NCBI GenBank assembly: GCA_008690995.1
Contig: VRMN01000025.1
Location: 1 to 64,000, forward strand
From: Porphyridium purpureum
Taxonomy: Eukaryota > Rhodophyta > Bangiophyceae > Porphyridiales > Porphyridiaceae
Length of the DNA stretch: 64,000 nucleotides
Direction of reading: 5' to 3'
Shown here: piece after piece, positions 16,684 through 24,830 of the stretch
Position numbering within the stretch: position 1 is the first letter of the stretch
Layout of the letters: every line of letters starts with the position of its first letter
Notes under the pieces: generated by a model
Databases searched by the model: none
Told to the model about the DNA's origin: nothing
Seen by the model: the letters and a program-made list of their open reading frames with translations, nothing else
Position numbers and translations under genes: made by a program

Positions 16684-18026
16684 GCTGTTTCAAGCTGGAC
16701 GATGTACACGAGTTCCCGCTTCCCCAACCGAGACTCTTTCCTCCCCTTGCGCACCCTTCTGCCTTCGACGTGTCAAAGTCGCCTCTCGCCTGGTGGTAGC
16801 GTTCGCCAAGTACTTATATGCACCTTTGGTGCCCACACCTTCGCGGTGCAGTGTAATAACGCAGTGATTCGAGCACAGCGTGGTCGTTGTGTAGATTTGG
16901 CATTGTGGCAACGCCACGGGGCGCGTCACGGTTTCGGGCACGCAAGCCATCACTTGTTAAAAATAGACCATGTCCGGAAACAGCTCATAAGGAGTGCCAA
17001 CTTTTGGACGACCAACCGAAAGGGCACTCTATTTTTAGGTACGACTCGATCTATTTTTGGATTTCACGGATGACATCGGCATAGGTATGCGCCTCAACAA
17101 ATGATGACAAACAAATTACGCGCGAACGGCCGGGACCAGACACAGCGGCGGCTTGGCGTTCACACGGTGCAAGCGTCTACAATTCGACCTGCCACGTTTC
17201 TTTGATTGAAAACACTATCTTCGAGCACAGAACTGTTGCCTTGGAATTTCTACCCTTCGCTTCGAAACCGGATAAACAAAACGGGACCGCTAAGCCGATA
17301 AAGAAGATGAAACCGCCAAAGTCTCCCACCAATGAACCGACCACAAACGGAGCAAACGTATGAAAATCATGCTGCGATGCGCCCCGGAAGATGTCTTCCG
17401 CTAGCGTACCAGGGAATCAACGGGCAGGAACTGATCCGATCATGCGCGCCGCGCCTGTATGATGAGTAGCAGCCCTTGCCTTCAGTTTTCCATTCTCTTT
17501 CCCGCTCTCTTGCTCTTTCACACGGAATGGATACTGGACAACGGCGAGATGGCGTGACCGAACAACTTTTATTCGCCGTCTGGGACTAGCTCGATGTAAG
17601 GGTTCATCATAACCTTAGCAAGCTTTGTGGGGAAACGCTGGGACAAAAGGAACAGCAGGAGAAAAAAAGGTCAGAAGGGAACGGAGGACCGAATATTCAG
17701 CTTATGGGAGACTACGAAAGCGAGTGGGTCGGTTTTAACAAGTGACGGTGGAGGTGCGGTACAAAATCACCCTAGCTGCCGTGTAAAGGACACTTCAGAC
17801 CGAGATCCGCTCACACTACACGCTAGTGAGCCTCTGCCGTACATCCAATTCAAGCCTTAAAACGAACGCCCCAATCCAACCAACCAATCCCTCCTTTCGT
17901 TCTCCTTTTTCTCTACATTTTCGTGTACCTCTGCCGTGATTTGGTCCTCAACGGCCCACACAATACCTTTCTCTCGCAGCTAAGCCGCACAGAGAAGCTA
18001 GACCACGGACCCACTGACGTCGCCGG
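16684..18026. other. Gene-less stretch
   Basis: About 1.3 kb with only short frames and no recognisable protein, RNA gene or repeat. The part nearest 16684 should hold the promoter of the acidic orphan gene; a GTAC motif lies near 16700. Nothing else could be supported. Confidence 0.4.
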
Positions 18027-18240
18027 TGTCGTTCATCTCTATGTGGTCTTCAAAACTTTTCTATCACTCAACTAAAGACCCTCTTCTCTACTCTCTTATA
18101 CCCGCTCGCCGTCGACCGGCGCGCTCCGATCGATATCTATCTGTATGAAGCCCTCGACATAACCTTCCATGGTTATGTTGAGGGTCATCTCCGTACAGTG
18201 AAGACCGTACCCGGTTATTATCCGCCAGCCCGGCGGATAC
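18027..18240 (-). repeat. Probable divergent LTR relic related to the Copia-B LTR
   Basis: Begins with TGTCGTTCATCTCTAT, identical to the first 16 bases of the Copia-B LTR as read on this strand, then diverges. The order of parts is parallel: a reverse-strand TATA-like stretch, a hairpin (arms 18151-18164 and 18171-18184, one mismatch), a GTAC pair and a closing palindrome (TATCCGCC/GGCGGATA, about 18219-18239). It has no partner LTR or coding remnant. Its boundaries and family are tentative, and it looks old. Confidence 0.4.
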
Positions 18241-18256
18241 CTACTCTTCGCTGGAT

Positions 18257-18366
18257 CCTTGCTGTGGCCTTGCTGTGACCTTGCTGTAGGTTTGCTGTTG
18301 GCTTGCTATAGGCTTGCTATAGGCTTGCTGTAGCCTTGCTGTAGCCTTGCTGTAACCTTGCTGGTG
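18257..18366. repeat. 11-bp minisatellite, ten units
   Basis: Ten head-to-tail units of exactly 11 bp, consensus about CCTTGCTGTAG, with one to three substitutions per unit and no length change. Read on the minus strand it gives an 11-residue Gln/Ser-rich repeat, but no supported gene covers it. It sits between two LTR relics. Confidence 0.9.
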
Positions 18367-18539
18367 CACTGTCATTTTTCTCACAGTGTTACCCGGAAAG
18401 CTGGTGAACACGGGGCGGCAGTTTATGTAAAGACGTGGAGACCCGCGAGCAGGCTCGGGGGCAGAGAGGAAGAAGAGAGGAGCGAGGGGGAGAGAAGAAG
18501 GAGAGGAAAAGGAAAAGGAAAAGGAGGTTGATAACATCG

Positions 18540-18776
18540 GTCAATTATTAAATGAATCATTGACACTCTATTCCCCGTCAGGCTATCCCACGGGGCGGAA
18601 GGTTAATTCTTTTTCCATACACCCTTAGCCTTTTATTTTTGTTCTAGTGCTACTTTCCCGCCGCCGCTCGCTGCGTATTTATACGCTGGTCAAGAAATTG
18701 AGGGTTCGGGTAACCCTCAAAGTAACTGGGTACAGTTCAAACTGTACCTGGTCAATTATTCACACTAATAATTGAC
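18540..18776 (-). repeat. Divergent solo LTR of the Copia-B family
   Basis: From about 18571 this matches the 221-bp Copia-B LTRs (39823-40043, 51588-51808) over nearly their whole length, including the TATAAATA-type box on the minus strand, the GAGGGTT/AACCCTC hairpin and the terminal GTCAATTATT palindrome. A second copy of that terminal palindrome lies at about 18541-18565, directly at the LTR start. There is no internal sequence on either side and no clear target duplication, so it is a solo or partly rearranged LTR, older than the complete copies. Confidence 0.75.
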
Positions 18777-19298
18777 GGCCAGCCCTAGTTACTTCATACT
18801 CTTACAAGATCCCCGGCGACAGCGGTCCTAAATACCCCACTATACCCTAGACGAACCGTTTGACCTTTTATGAACCTCAGGAAAGAGTGGCCCTGTTTAA
18901 ACTAGGATATTCTCGATACAATGCCGAGTACAGGGGAATGTGGTGCCTGGAGGGCTGCGGGGAAGGGAGTTACTCCCAAGAAGAATGTGGAGCTTTCAGA
19001 CTGGCCGGCGTACTTGCCAAATCTATCACCATCCAAACCTTGACAGGGATATAAGCGCGCAAGGTGTACGAGAATGCGAGAAAGTATCAGACGGTGCCAG
19101 AGCTCAAACATGTCAACGCACAAACCAGGGAGACTTTGGACCACTTTATCCTACATAATGTATATATGCGTCTGTGTGCTAAAGGGCAAACTCGACCGTG
19201 CAAACATTCAAGACCCATGCTCGAAAGGACACCCGCGATTAATTCCGATCCTGTCAGTCTGAGAAATGGCCATACATAAGCCGTGTCCTATCCATTTT
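18777..19298. other. Gene-less stretch left of Copia-A copy 1
   Basis: About 520 bp with no supported gene. Short overlapping frames exist on both strands, but none shows a motif. It separates the solo LTR from the first Copia-A element. Confidence 0.35.
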
Positions 19299-19623
19299 TG
19301 TTATGAATCCAGGGTTTCGGTAGATTCCCTCCCCAGGTAAAGTAGTAATACCATGGGGAATGTTTCAGCTCCAACTTTCTGTATTTCTCCAACTTTCTGT
19401 ATTTCTCCAACTTATAGTAAATAAGGGTTTTTGCCCTGGAGGTACAGTTGGCAATCTCACTAGTGAAAGCACTACGATTGCCTATATGAAGAGCTTAGCG
19501 ATGGCCGAGGCTCGGAGTCCCCGGATGACGAAGGTAAGGTTAGTTGCAAGGGCGACGAAGGGGACACGCAACTGCGTTAGTGACAAGTCACAAAGACTCC
19601 CCGATACATCAGACCTTTTAATA
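19299..19623 (+). repeat. 5' LTR of Copia-A copy 1 (325 bp)
   Basis: Runs from TGTTATGAATCC to CCTTTTAATA, an atypical TG...TA ending shared by all copies here. It contains two tandem 17-bp units (AACTTTCTGTATTTCTCC type) near 19373-19410 and a GGTACAG motif. A GGTAAGG sequence near 19535 could act as a splice donor. Confidence 0.95.
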
Positions 19624-19635
19624 GGTTATGAGCCC
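19624..19635 (+). other. Copia-A primer-binding site (initiator tRNA-Met anticodon arm)
   Basis: GGTTATGAGCCC lies immediately after the LTR. Its complement, GGGCTCATAACC, is the anticodon-arm sequence of yeast-type initiator tRNA-Met, including the CAT anticodon. Drosophila copia is primed by the 5' half of the same tRNA. The ATG at 19628-19630 inside this site is also the first ATG of the polyprotein frame. The same site occurs at 25156-25167 and, inverted, at 33563-33574. Confidence 0.75.
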
Positions 19636-22600
19636 AGACGCGATGGCGTTTACGTTTGATGCGTCGAAGCTGTCCGCGCTTGCGAACGGCGTGGAAAAGT
19701 TCAATGGCGAGAATTACGACATTTGGGCACGCCGCACGAAGCTCGCGTTGCGTGTGGTGAAGCTGTGGCCCGTCGTTGCGGGGATGGTCGTTCGCCCATC
19801 GTCGTCGTCGCGTGCAACTACCGGGATGACGGCAGAAGAGTGGGACGATGCGGACCTGGCGGGACAGTTCTTTCTGTCCGGGGTCTTGGAGAACAGGTAC
19901 GACCGTCTCGTCCGCGATAAGTCGTCGGCGGACGGTTGGTCCGCGGTGGCGAATTATGCGCACGATCAACTGTCGGCGCAGAAGTTCGCGTTTCGCATGG
20001 CGCTGGAGCGCATTGTCCAGAACAAGAACGAGGCAATGGCCGAGTACTTGGATCGCGGAATCGGTCTGTGGGACAAGCTTGTCTCGATCGGTGAGCAAGT
20101 TCCCGAGGACCATGTCGTGCGTTATCTGGTGATCGGGCTCCGCAAAGAGTTTCAGGGGTCGAAGGACTACCTGCTGCATTCGGCGCCCACGGTCTCCGCA
20201 GCTCGGCTGCAACTGCTCCAGCTGGAGGCCGGAAAAGCGCTCGAGCGCACGTTGGCAGATGAGCCCCCGCCCATCGCAATGGCGGTGTCCCAGCGTCCGC
20301 AGCAACAGCAGCGTGATCGCTCAGCGGGTGTCGTGAAGACGGCACTCGTCAAGGAGAACCTGAAGTGTGGCTACTGCCACAAGGTTGGGCACGAGACGAA
20401 GCGTTGCTTTAAGCGCAAGAATGACTTGCGCGACAAGGCTGCTGGTGCGAGTGGCGCAGCAGACCCGGAGGCAGTGAAACGCGGCATCGGAAAGCCGAAT
20501 GCGCGGGTGAATGTGGTTCAGGTAAAAACCAAGGTGACGAAACCACCGGCTCCGGCGGCAAAGGCAGCCATTGAGCCAGGTTGGATGTCGTGGGAGGCCT
20601 ACGCGAATAGCGTTGCGGGAAGGGGCGTGGTGCCAAAAGGCCCTTCTCTGGATATCCGCATGATTAGCCCCCCAGCGACCCCTGCACCAATCAATAAAGC
20701 CACCACTTCCATCTATGCCATCTGTGTCTCTGTTGTGCCCCACAAGCACAAGTCGCACAAATGGATGTTCGATTCTGGATCGGACAGACATATCACTTGG
20801 GATAGGTCTATTCTAATGAATGAAAGACCTTCTGATGAATCACTTGTTACTGTTGCCAACGGGGAACATGTTGAAGTTTCATTGATGGGTGATGTCATGC
20901 TCAAAACAATTATTCAAGACAAGTTTAATGACTTGCGTCTTGAAAATGTTTTGTTGATCGAAAGCACACCCATAAATCTCCTTTCGACAAAGGTCGCAGC
21001 GAGAAAGGGCTGTGTCTTCAAACACGATGATAGTTCATCTGTTTTGCATTTTGGGTCAGATGGGCCCGTCCTAGCGGTTGGGGATGGTGATTTAATGATC
21101 AAACTATCCGCCGCTAGAATAAATGCAATCACAGCTTCAAATAAGTTTGAGCTATTTCACCGTCGACTTGGTCATCCTGGACTTGCTGGTCTGAAAAATA
21201 CGCAAAATTGTGTACAGGGAATTCCCGCGGACTTAAAAGTTCCGGATGAATACCATTGTGTGATTTGCCAAAAGGCAAAGGGAACACGAACTCCCTTTAA
21301 GAAGCGGAAATTGAATTCCATTTCGGCGGTTCCGGGAGAAGTCCTTCATACTGATGTATGCGGACCACTCACTCCTTCGAGTTTTGACGACCATCGATAT
21401 TTTCTAGTTGTCGTCGACGAATGCTCAAGTTTGAGTGTCGTCCACTTGCTCGAGCGAAAAAGTGAAGCGGGTGAAATGTTACTGCGCACACTTAAATATC
21501 TCGAAACGACTCTTGGTGCAAAGGCAAAAAGAGTTCGGTCCGACAAAGGTGGCGAATTCGCAAGCCTTTATGTGCAAAGGCATCTCCAAGACTCTGGAAT
21601 TACTTGGGAAAATACCTCTGCTTACACGCCAGAACTTAATGGTATGGCTGAACGCATGAATCGGACATTACTCGAAAAGGTTCGAAGCTTATTGTTTGAT
21701 AGTAATCTACCTTTGGAAAATTGGAGTAATGCTTTGTTGACTGCGAATTATTTGCGAAATCGCATTTCAAATAATCGCGGGAAAACGCCGATAGAAATTG
21801 CATTCAGGCAAAGGCCAGATCTCAGCAATCTCAGAATCTACGGATCGAGAGCGTTTGTTCATATTCCTAAGCAATTGCGAGGAAAACTAGAAACAAGATC
21901 TGCAATTGGATGCTTGGTCGGTTATGGAAATGTCCATTCCGTTTATCGCATTCTTCTATCGGATGGCACGGTCGTTGAAAGTCGAAATGTCACTTTCGAT
22001 GAGTCTGTCGTTGGAATAGATGTTCATGAACATGAAATCCACGATTCGGAATATTTTTCCAACTTCGATAAAATTGTCGAAGAGTTGTTTCCAAAAGATT
22101 TCTCGAAGTCGTTTGATGAAAAGTCTCAAATCGCGTCAAAAAATTTTGAAACAGATTCCACTCGACAAATGGATGATCGCAGTCAGGAATATTCTATTTC
22201 AAATGAAATCGGAGAAACGTTTCTGGAAAAAGTTCAGAATAATTCGAAAGATTTAGGGTTCCAAAAAGCTCCAAATGGAAACTTTGGGAATACTGAGGAT
22301 GACGAAAGTCAAGACAGTGGATATGTCGCAAATCAATTCGTTGGAATAATTTCCACCGTTTCTGAACCTCGGTCAGTCGAAGAAGCACTAAAGGGTGACT
22401 TCTCTGAGCAATGGCTGGAAGCTCTGAATAGAGAATTGGAATCTCTCACTGGCAACTGCACGTGGGAGCTCGTCGATCGTCCACAGGACCGAATTCCTGT
22501 CAGATGCAAATGGGTTTTTAAGATCAAATATAATGTCAACGGACAAATTGATCGGTTCAAGTGTCGACTTGTCGCAAAAGGTTTCACTCAGAAACCTGGT

Positions 22601-23905
22601 TTGGACTACGACGAAGTGTTCAGCCCTGTTGTGCGACACAACACTATTCGAACGGTCCTGGCAGTAGCAGCTGCAAGAAAGTTGAAAATTCGACTTTTCG
22701 ATGTGGTGACTGCGTTTCTCAATGGAGAACTTCATGAAGAAATTTTCATGGAACAGCCTCCTGGATTCGTACATGAAGGAGGAAAAGTCCTGAAACTGCG
22801 TAAAGCAATCTATGGATTGAAGCAGGCATCTCGAGCTTGGAATCAAGTTCTTGTGCAAGCACTTAAAGAAATCAATTTTTCCGAAAGTACGGCAGATCCT
22901 TGTCTGTTTTCTAAGGGTCCAAATGGTCCGTATATCATGATTTACGTCGATGACTTGGTCTTCATAGGTGAAGACGAAGTTACTTCAAATGAAGTGCTTC
23001 TGCATTTGCAAGGCAAGTTTGAAGTCAGGGATCTTGGGCAAGTGGTCAAGCAAAAATTTGCCGGCTACACTCTTGATTATGATCAAAGGAATGGCATTAT
23101 CAGACTTAATCAAAGCTTGTATGTCCAAACCATCCTGGAAAGGTTCGGAATGGAATCGGCGAATCCAAGGAAGCTTCCCATGGAAAAGGATACGAAGTGG
23201 TATACTGCTACTGCAGAACCATGCAAGATGCCTTACATGGAACTCGTGGGAGCACTAATGTATTTGTGCACTTGCACGCGTCCGGATATTTCCTTCGCCG
23301 TGGGAGTGCTTGCACGATCAATGGCAAATGCCAATGAATCCCATTGGAATGCGGCAAAGGGAGTGCTGCGATATCTTAAAGGAACCATAAATTATGGTCT
23401 CCAATTTAGCTCAAATGGCAACTCCGACCTAATTGGTTACGTTGATTCAGACTATGCTAGTGATCTTCGAACGCGAAGGTCAACCACCGGATATGCTTTC
23501 ACGATCAATGGATCAGTTGTCTCCTGGAAATCCAGGCTACAACCAACTGTGGCGCTGTCCACAACCGAAGCAGAGTACATGGCTCTCTCGGATGCATGTA
23601 AAGAAGCCCAGTGGTTTCAATATCTCATGGAATTCCTAGGATTCAAGTCGAAATCGATTCCAATGTTTTGTGACAATGATGCTGCACTGAAACTGAGTGA
23701 GAACCCGATTGTGCACGAAAGGTCGAAGCACATTGACGTGAGAAAGCACTATGCTCGCGAATGTCAGCAACGGGGAATAGTCAAGGCTATTTACATTCGC
23801 ACATCAGATCAGGCAGCAGATTTCCTAACCAAAGTGGTTCCTCGAGAAATGTTTTTGAAATGCAAAACCTTATTGGGTGTTGCTTGTCTTGAAAATTCGA
23901 GATAG
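19628..23905 (+). CDS. Copia-A Gag-Pol polyprotein (copy 1)
   Basis: A single 1425-residue polyprotein. Gag occupies about the first 300 residues, with a CCHC zinc knuckle at 247-260 (CGYCHKVGHETKRC). The aspartic protease (FDSGSD) lies near 385, integrase with its HHCC finger and core around 515-750, reverse transcriptase with YVDD and the LYGLKQ-type IYGLKQASRAW motif around 985-1230, and RNase H (DSDYASD) near 1310-1425. The order protease-integrase-RT-RNase H is diagnostic of Ty1/Copia. The first ATG lies in the primer-binding site; the ATG five codons on (19643) is an alternative. Gag and pol share one frame, so the family's regulation of Gag:Pol ratio must act by splicing or proteolysis. 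Confidence 0.95.
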   Translation: MSPDAMAFTFDASKLSALANGVEKFNGENYDIWARRTKLALRVVKLWPVVAGMVVRPSSSSRATTGMTAEEWDDADLAGQFFLSGVLENRYDRLVRDKSSADGWSAVANYAHDQLSAQKFAFRMALERIVQNKNEAMAEYLDRGIGLWDKLVSIGEQVPEDHVVRYLVIGLRKEFQGSKDYLLHSAPTVSAARLQLLQLEAGKALERTLADEPPPIAMAVSQRPQQQQRDRSAGVVKTALVKENLKCGYCHKVGHETKRCFKRKNDLRDKAAGASGAADPEAVKRGIGKPNARVNVVQVKTKVTKPPAPAAKAAIEPGWMSWEAYANSVAGRGVVPKGPSLDIRMISPPATPAPINKATTSIYAICVSVVPHKHKSHKWMFDSGSDRHITWDRSILMNERPSDESLVTVANGEHVEVSLMGDVMLKTIIQDKFNDLRLENVLLIESTPINLLSTKVAARKGCVFKHDDSSSVLHFGSDGPVLAVGDGDLMIKLSAARINAITASNKFELFHRRLGHPGLAGLKNTQNCVQGIPADLKVPDEYHCVICQKAKGTRTPFKKRKLNSISAVPGEVLHTDVCGPLTPSSFDDHRYFLVVVDECSSLSVVHLLERKSEAGEMLLRTLKYLETTLGAKAKRVRSDKGGEFASLYVQRHLQDSGITWENTSAYTPELNGMAERMNRTLLEKVRSLLFDSNLPLENWSNALLTANYLRNRISNNRGKTPIEIAFRQRPDLSNLRIYGSRAFVHIPKQLRGKLETRSAIGCLVGYGNVHSVYRILLSDGTVVESRNVTFDESVVGIDVHEHEIHDSEYFSNFDKIVEELFPKDFSKSFDEKSQIASKNFETDSTRQMDDRSQEYSISNEIGETFLEKVQNNSKDLGFQKAPNGNFGNTEDDESQDSGYVANQFVGIISTVSEPRSVEEALKGDFSEQWLEALNRELESLTGNCTWELVDRPQDRIPVRCKWVFKIKYNVNGQIDRFKCRLVAKGFTQKPGLDYDEVFSPVVRHNTIRTVLAVAAARKLKIRLFDVVTAFLNGELHEEIFMEQPPGFVHEGGKVLKLRKAIYGLKQASRAWNQVLVQALKEINFSESTADPCLFSKGPNGPYIMIYVDDLVFIGEDEVTSNEVLLHLQGKFEVRDLGQVVKQKFAGYTLDYDQRNGIIRLNQSLYVQTILERFGMESANPRKLPMEKDTKWYTATAEPCKMPYMELVGALMYLCTCTRPDISFAVGVLARSMANANESHWNAAKGVLRYLKGTINYGLQFSSNGNSDLIGYVDSDYASDLRTRRSTTGYAFTINGSVVSWKSRLQPTVALSTTEAEYMALSDACKEAQWFQYLMEFLGFKSKSIPMFCDNDAALKLSENPIVHERSKHIDVRKHYARECQQRGIVKAIYIRTSDQAADFLTKVVPREMFLKCKTLLGVACLENSR

Positions 23906-23944
23906 AGGTGGAAGGCATGACGAAAAGTTGTCGCTGCGTGGGAG

Positions 23945-24269
23945 TGTTATGAATCCAGGGTTTCGGTAGATTCCCTCCCCAGGTAAAGTAGTAATACCAT
24001 GGGGAATGTTTCAGCTCCAACTTTCTGTATTTCTCCAACTTTCTGTATTTCTCCAACTTATAGTAAATAAGGGTTTTTGCCCTGGAGGTACAGTTGGCAA
24101 TCTCACTAGTGAAAGCACTACGATTGCCTATATGAAGAGCTTAGCGATGGCCGAGGCTCGGAGTCCCCGGATGACGAAGGTAAGGTTAGTTGCAAGGGCG
24201 ACGAAGGGGACACGCAACTGCGTTAGTGACAAGTCACAAAGACTCCCCGATACATCAGACCTTTTAATA
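23945..24269 (+). repeat. 3' LTR of Copia-A copy 1
   Basis: 325 bp, identical by eye to the 5' LTR of the same element. It is preceded by the purine-rich GCGTGGGAG. Confidence 0.95.
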
Positions 24270-24830
24270 ATTTCGGGCAGAGAAAATCCGTGTCGGAAAT
24301 GTCAGAATGCATGGCAGCCTGAAACTTTACAAAGGATGATTGCTCTGTTTCCCGTGAGCAAAAAGTACAGTACTTAGTAGTTTCAATCCAGACATGTTTA
24401 CCTGAGCGTATTCTCTGGGAGTGCTTGCTTGACAAGAGACCATTTGAAAGCGCGAGTACATGAGAACATCATCTTGTCAGAGTCGTTCCTGGAGCCTAAG
24501 CCGTTGAACATTGATGTTTGATCTCCTCATGGTGAAACGTGTGTCTGTGAGAGCTGGCCGAAAGAGGAAATCTCTTGCGCTGCCCTCTCGAACGTATAAG
24601 GTGTGTAGAGGTGAAGGAAGAGAGACAAAAGAAGCAAGACCGAAACGGAGTCTCTTTGGATGTACTGATATGGTTGCCGTCCAAGCAACGACAAAGCACT
24701 GCACTGCACAAAGAATATTAACAGGGTAAAGTCACTTGCAACCGAATAATCGACATTTGGGAACATCAGAAGGAAAAGGAAGAGACGAAATCATCAGAGA
24801 TTGGGCAATTCGTTTTCAGGAGTTACTTTT
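24270..24830. other. Spacer between Copia-A copy 1 and the composite locus
   Basis: About 560 bp without a recognisable gene or repeat. Its last five bases (CTTTT) are the left half of the proposed target duplication of the composite locus. Confidence 0.4.

Larger units (their letters stand above)
19299..24269 (+). mobile_element. Copia-A copy 1, LTR retrotransposon (Ty1/Copia), looks whole
   Basis: A 4971-bp element with 325-bp LTRs (19299-19623, 23945-24269) that read identical, so insertion is very recent. The single polyprotein frame has Copia order: gag, protease, integrase, reverse transcriptase, RNase H. The primer-binding site abuts the 5' LTR, and a purine-rich tract (GCGTGGGAG) abuts the 3' LTR. 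Flanks are ATTTT and ATTTC, matching at four of five bases, so the target duplication is plausible but not exact. Copy 3 has exactly the same length. Base composition changes sharply inside the frame near 20,700. Confidence 0.95.

Noticed and set aside
18257-18366. Possible CRISPR-like array
   Set aside because: Units are 11 bp and contiguous with no spacers, and the genome is eukaryotic. It is a minisatellite.
18241-18537. Minus-strand frame with 11-residue Gln/Ser repeats
   Set aside because: The protein repeat simply reflects the 11-bp minisatellite; the rest is low-complexity translation of purine-rich DNA.
19360-19659. 99-residue frame starting MFQLQLSVFLQ, present in every Copia-A LTR
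   Set aside because: It is built from the LTR's 17-bp repeats and runs across the LTR/internal border; no coding constraint is visible.
19577-20305. 242-residue minus-strand frame, repeated at 25109-25837 and, inverted, 32893-33621
   Set aside because: It is antisense to GC-rich Copia-A gag; its length comes from low stop density on that strand, and it shows no protein motif.
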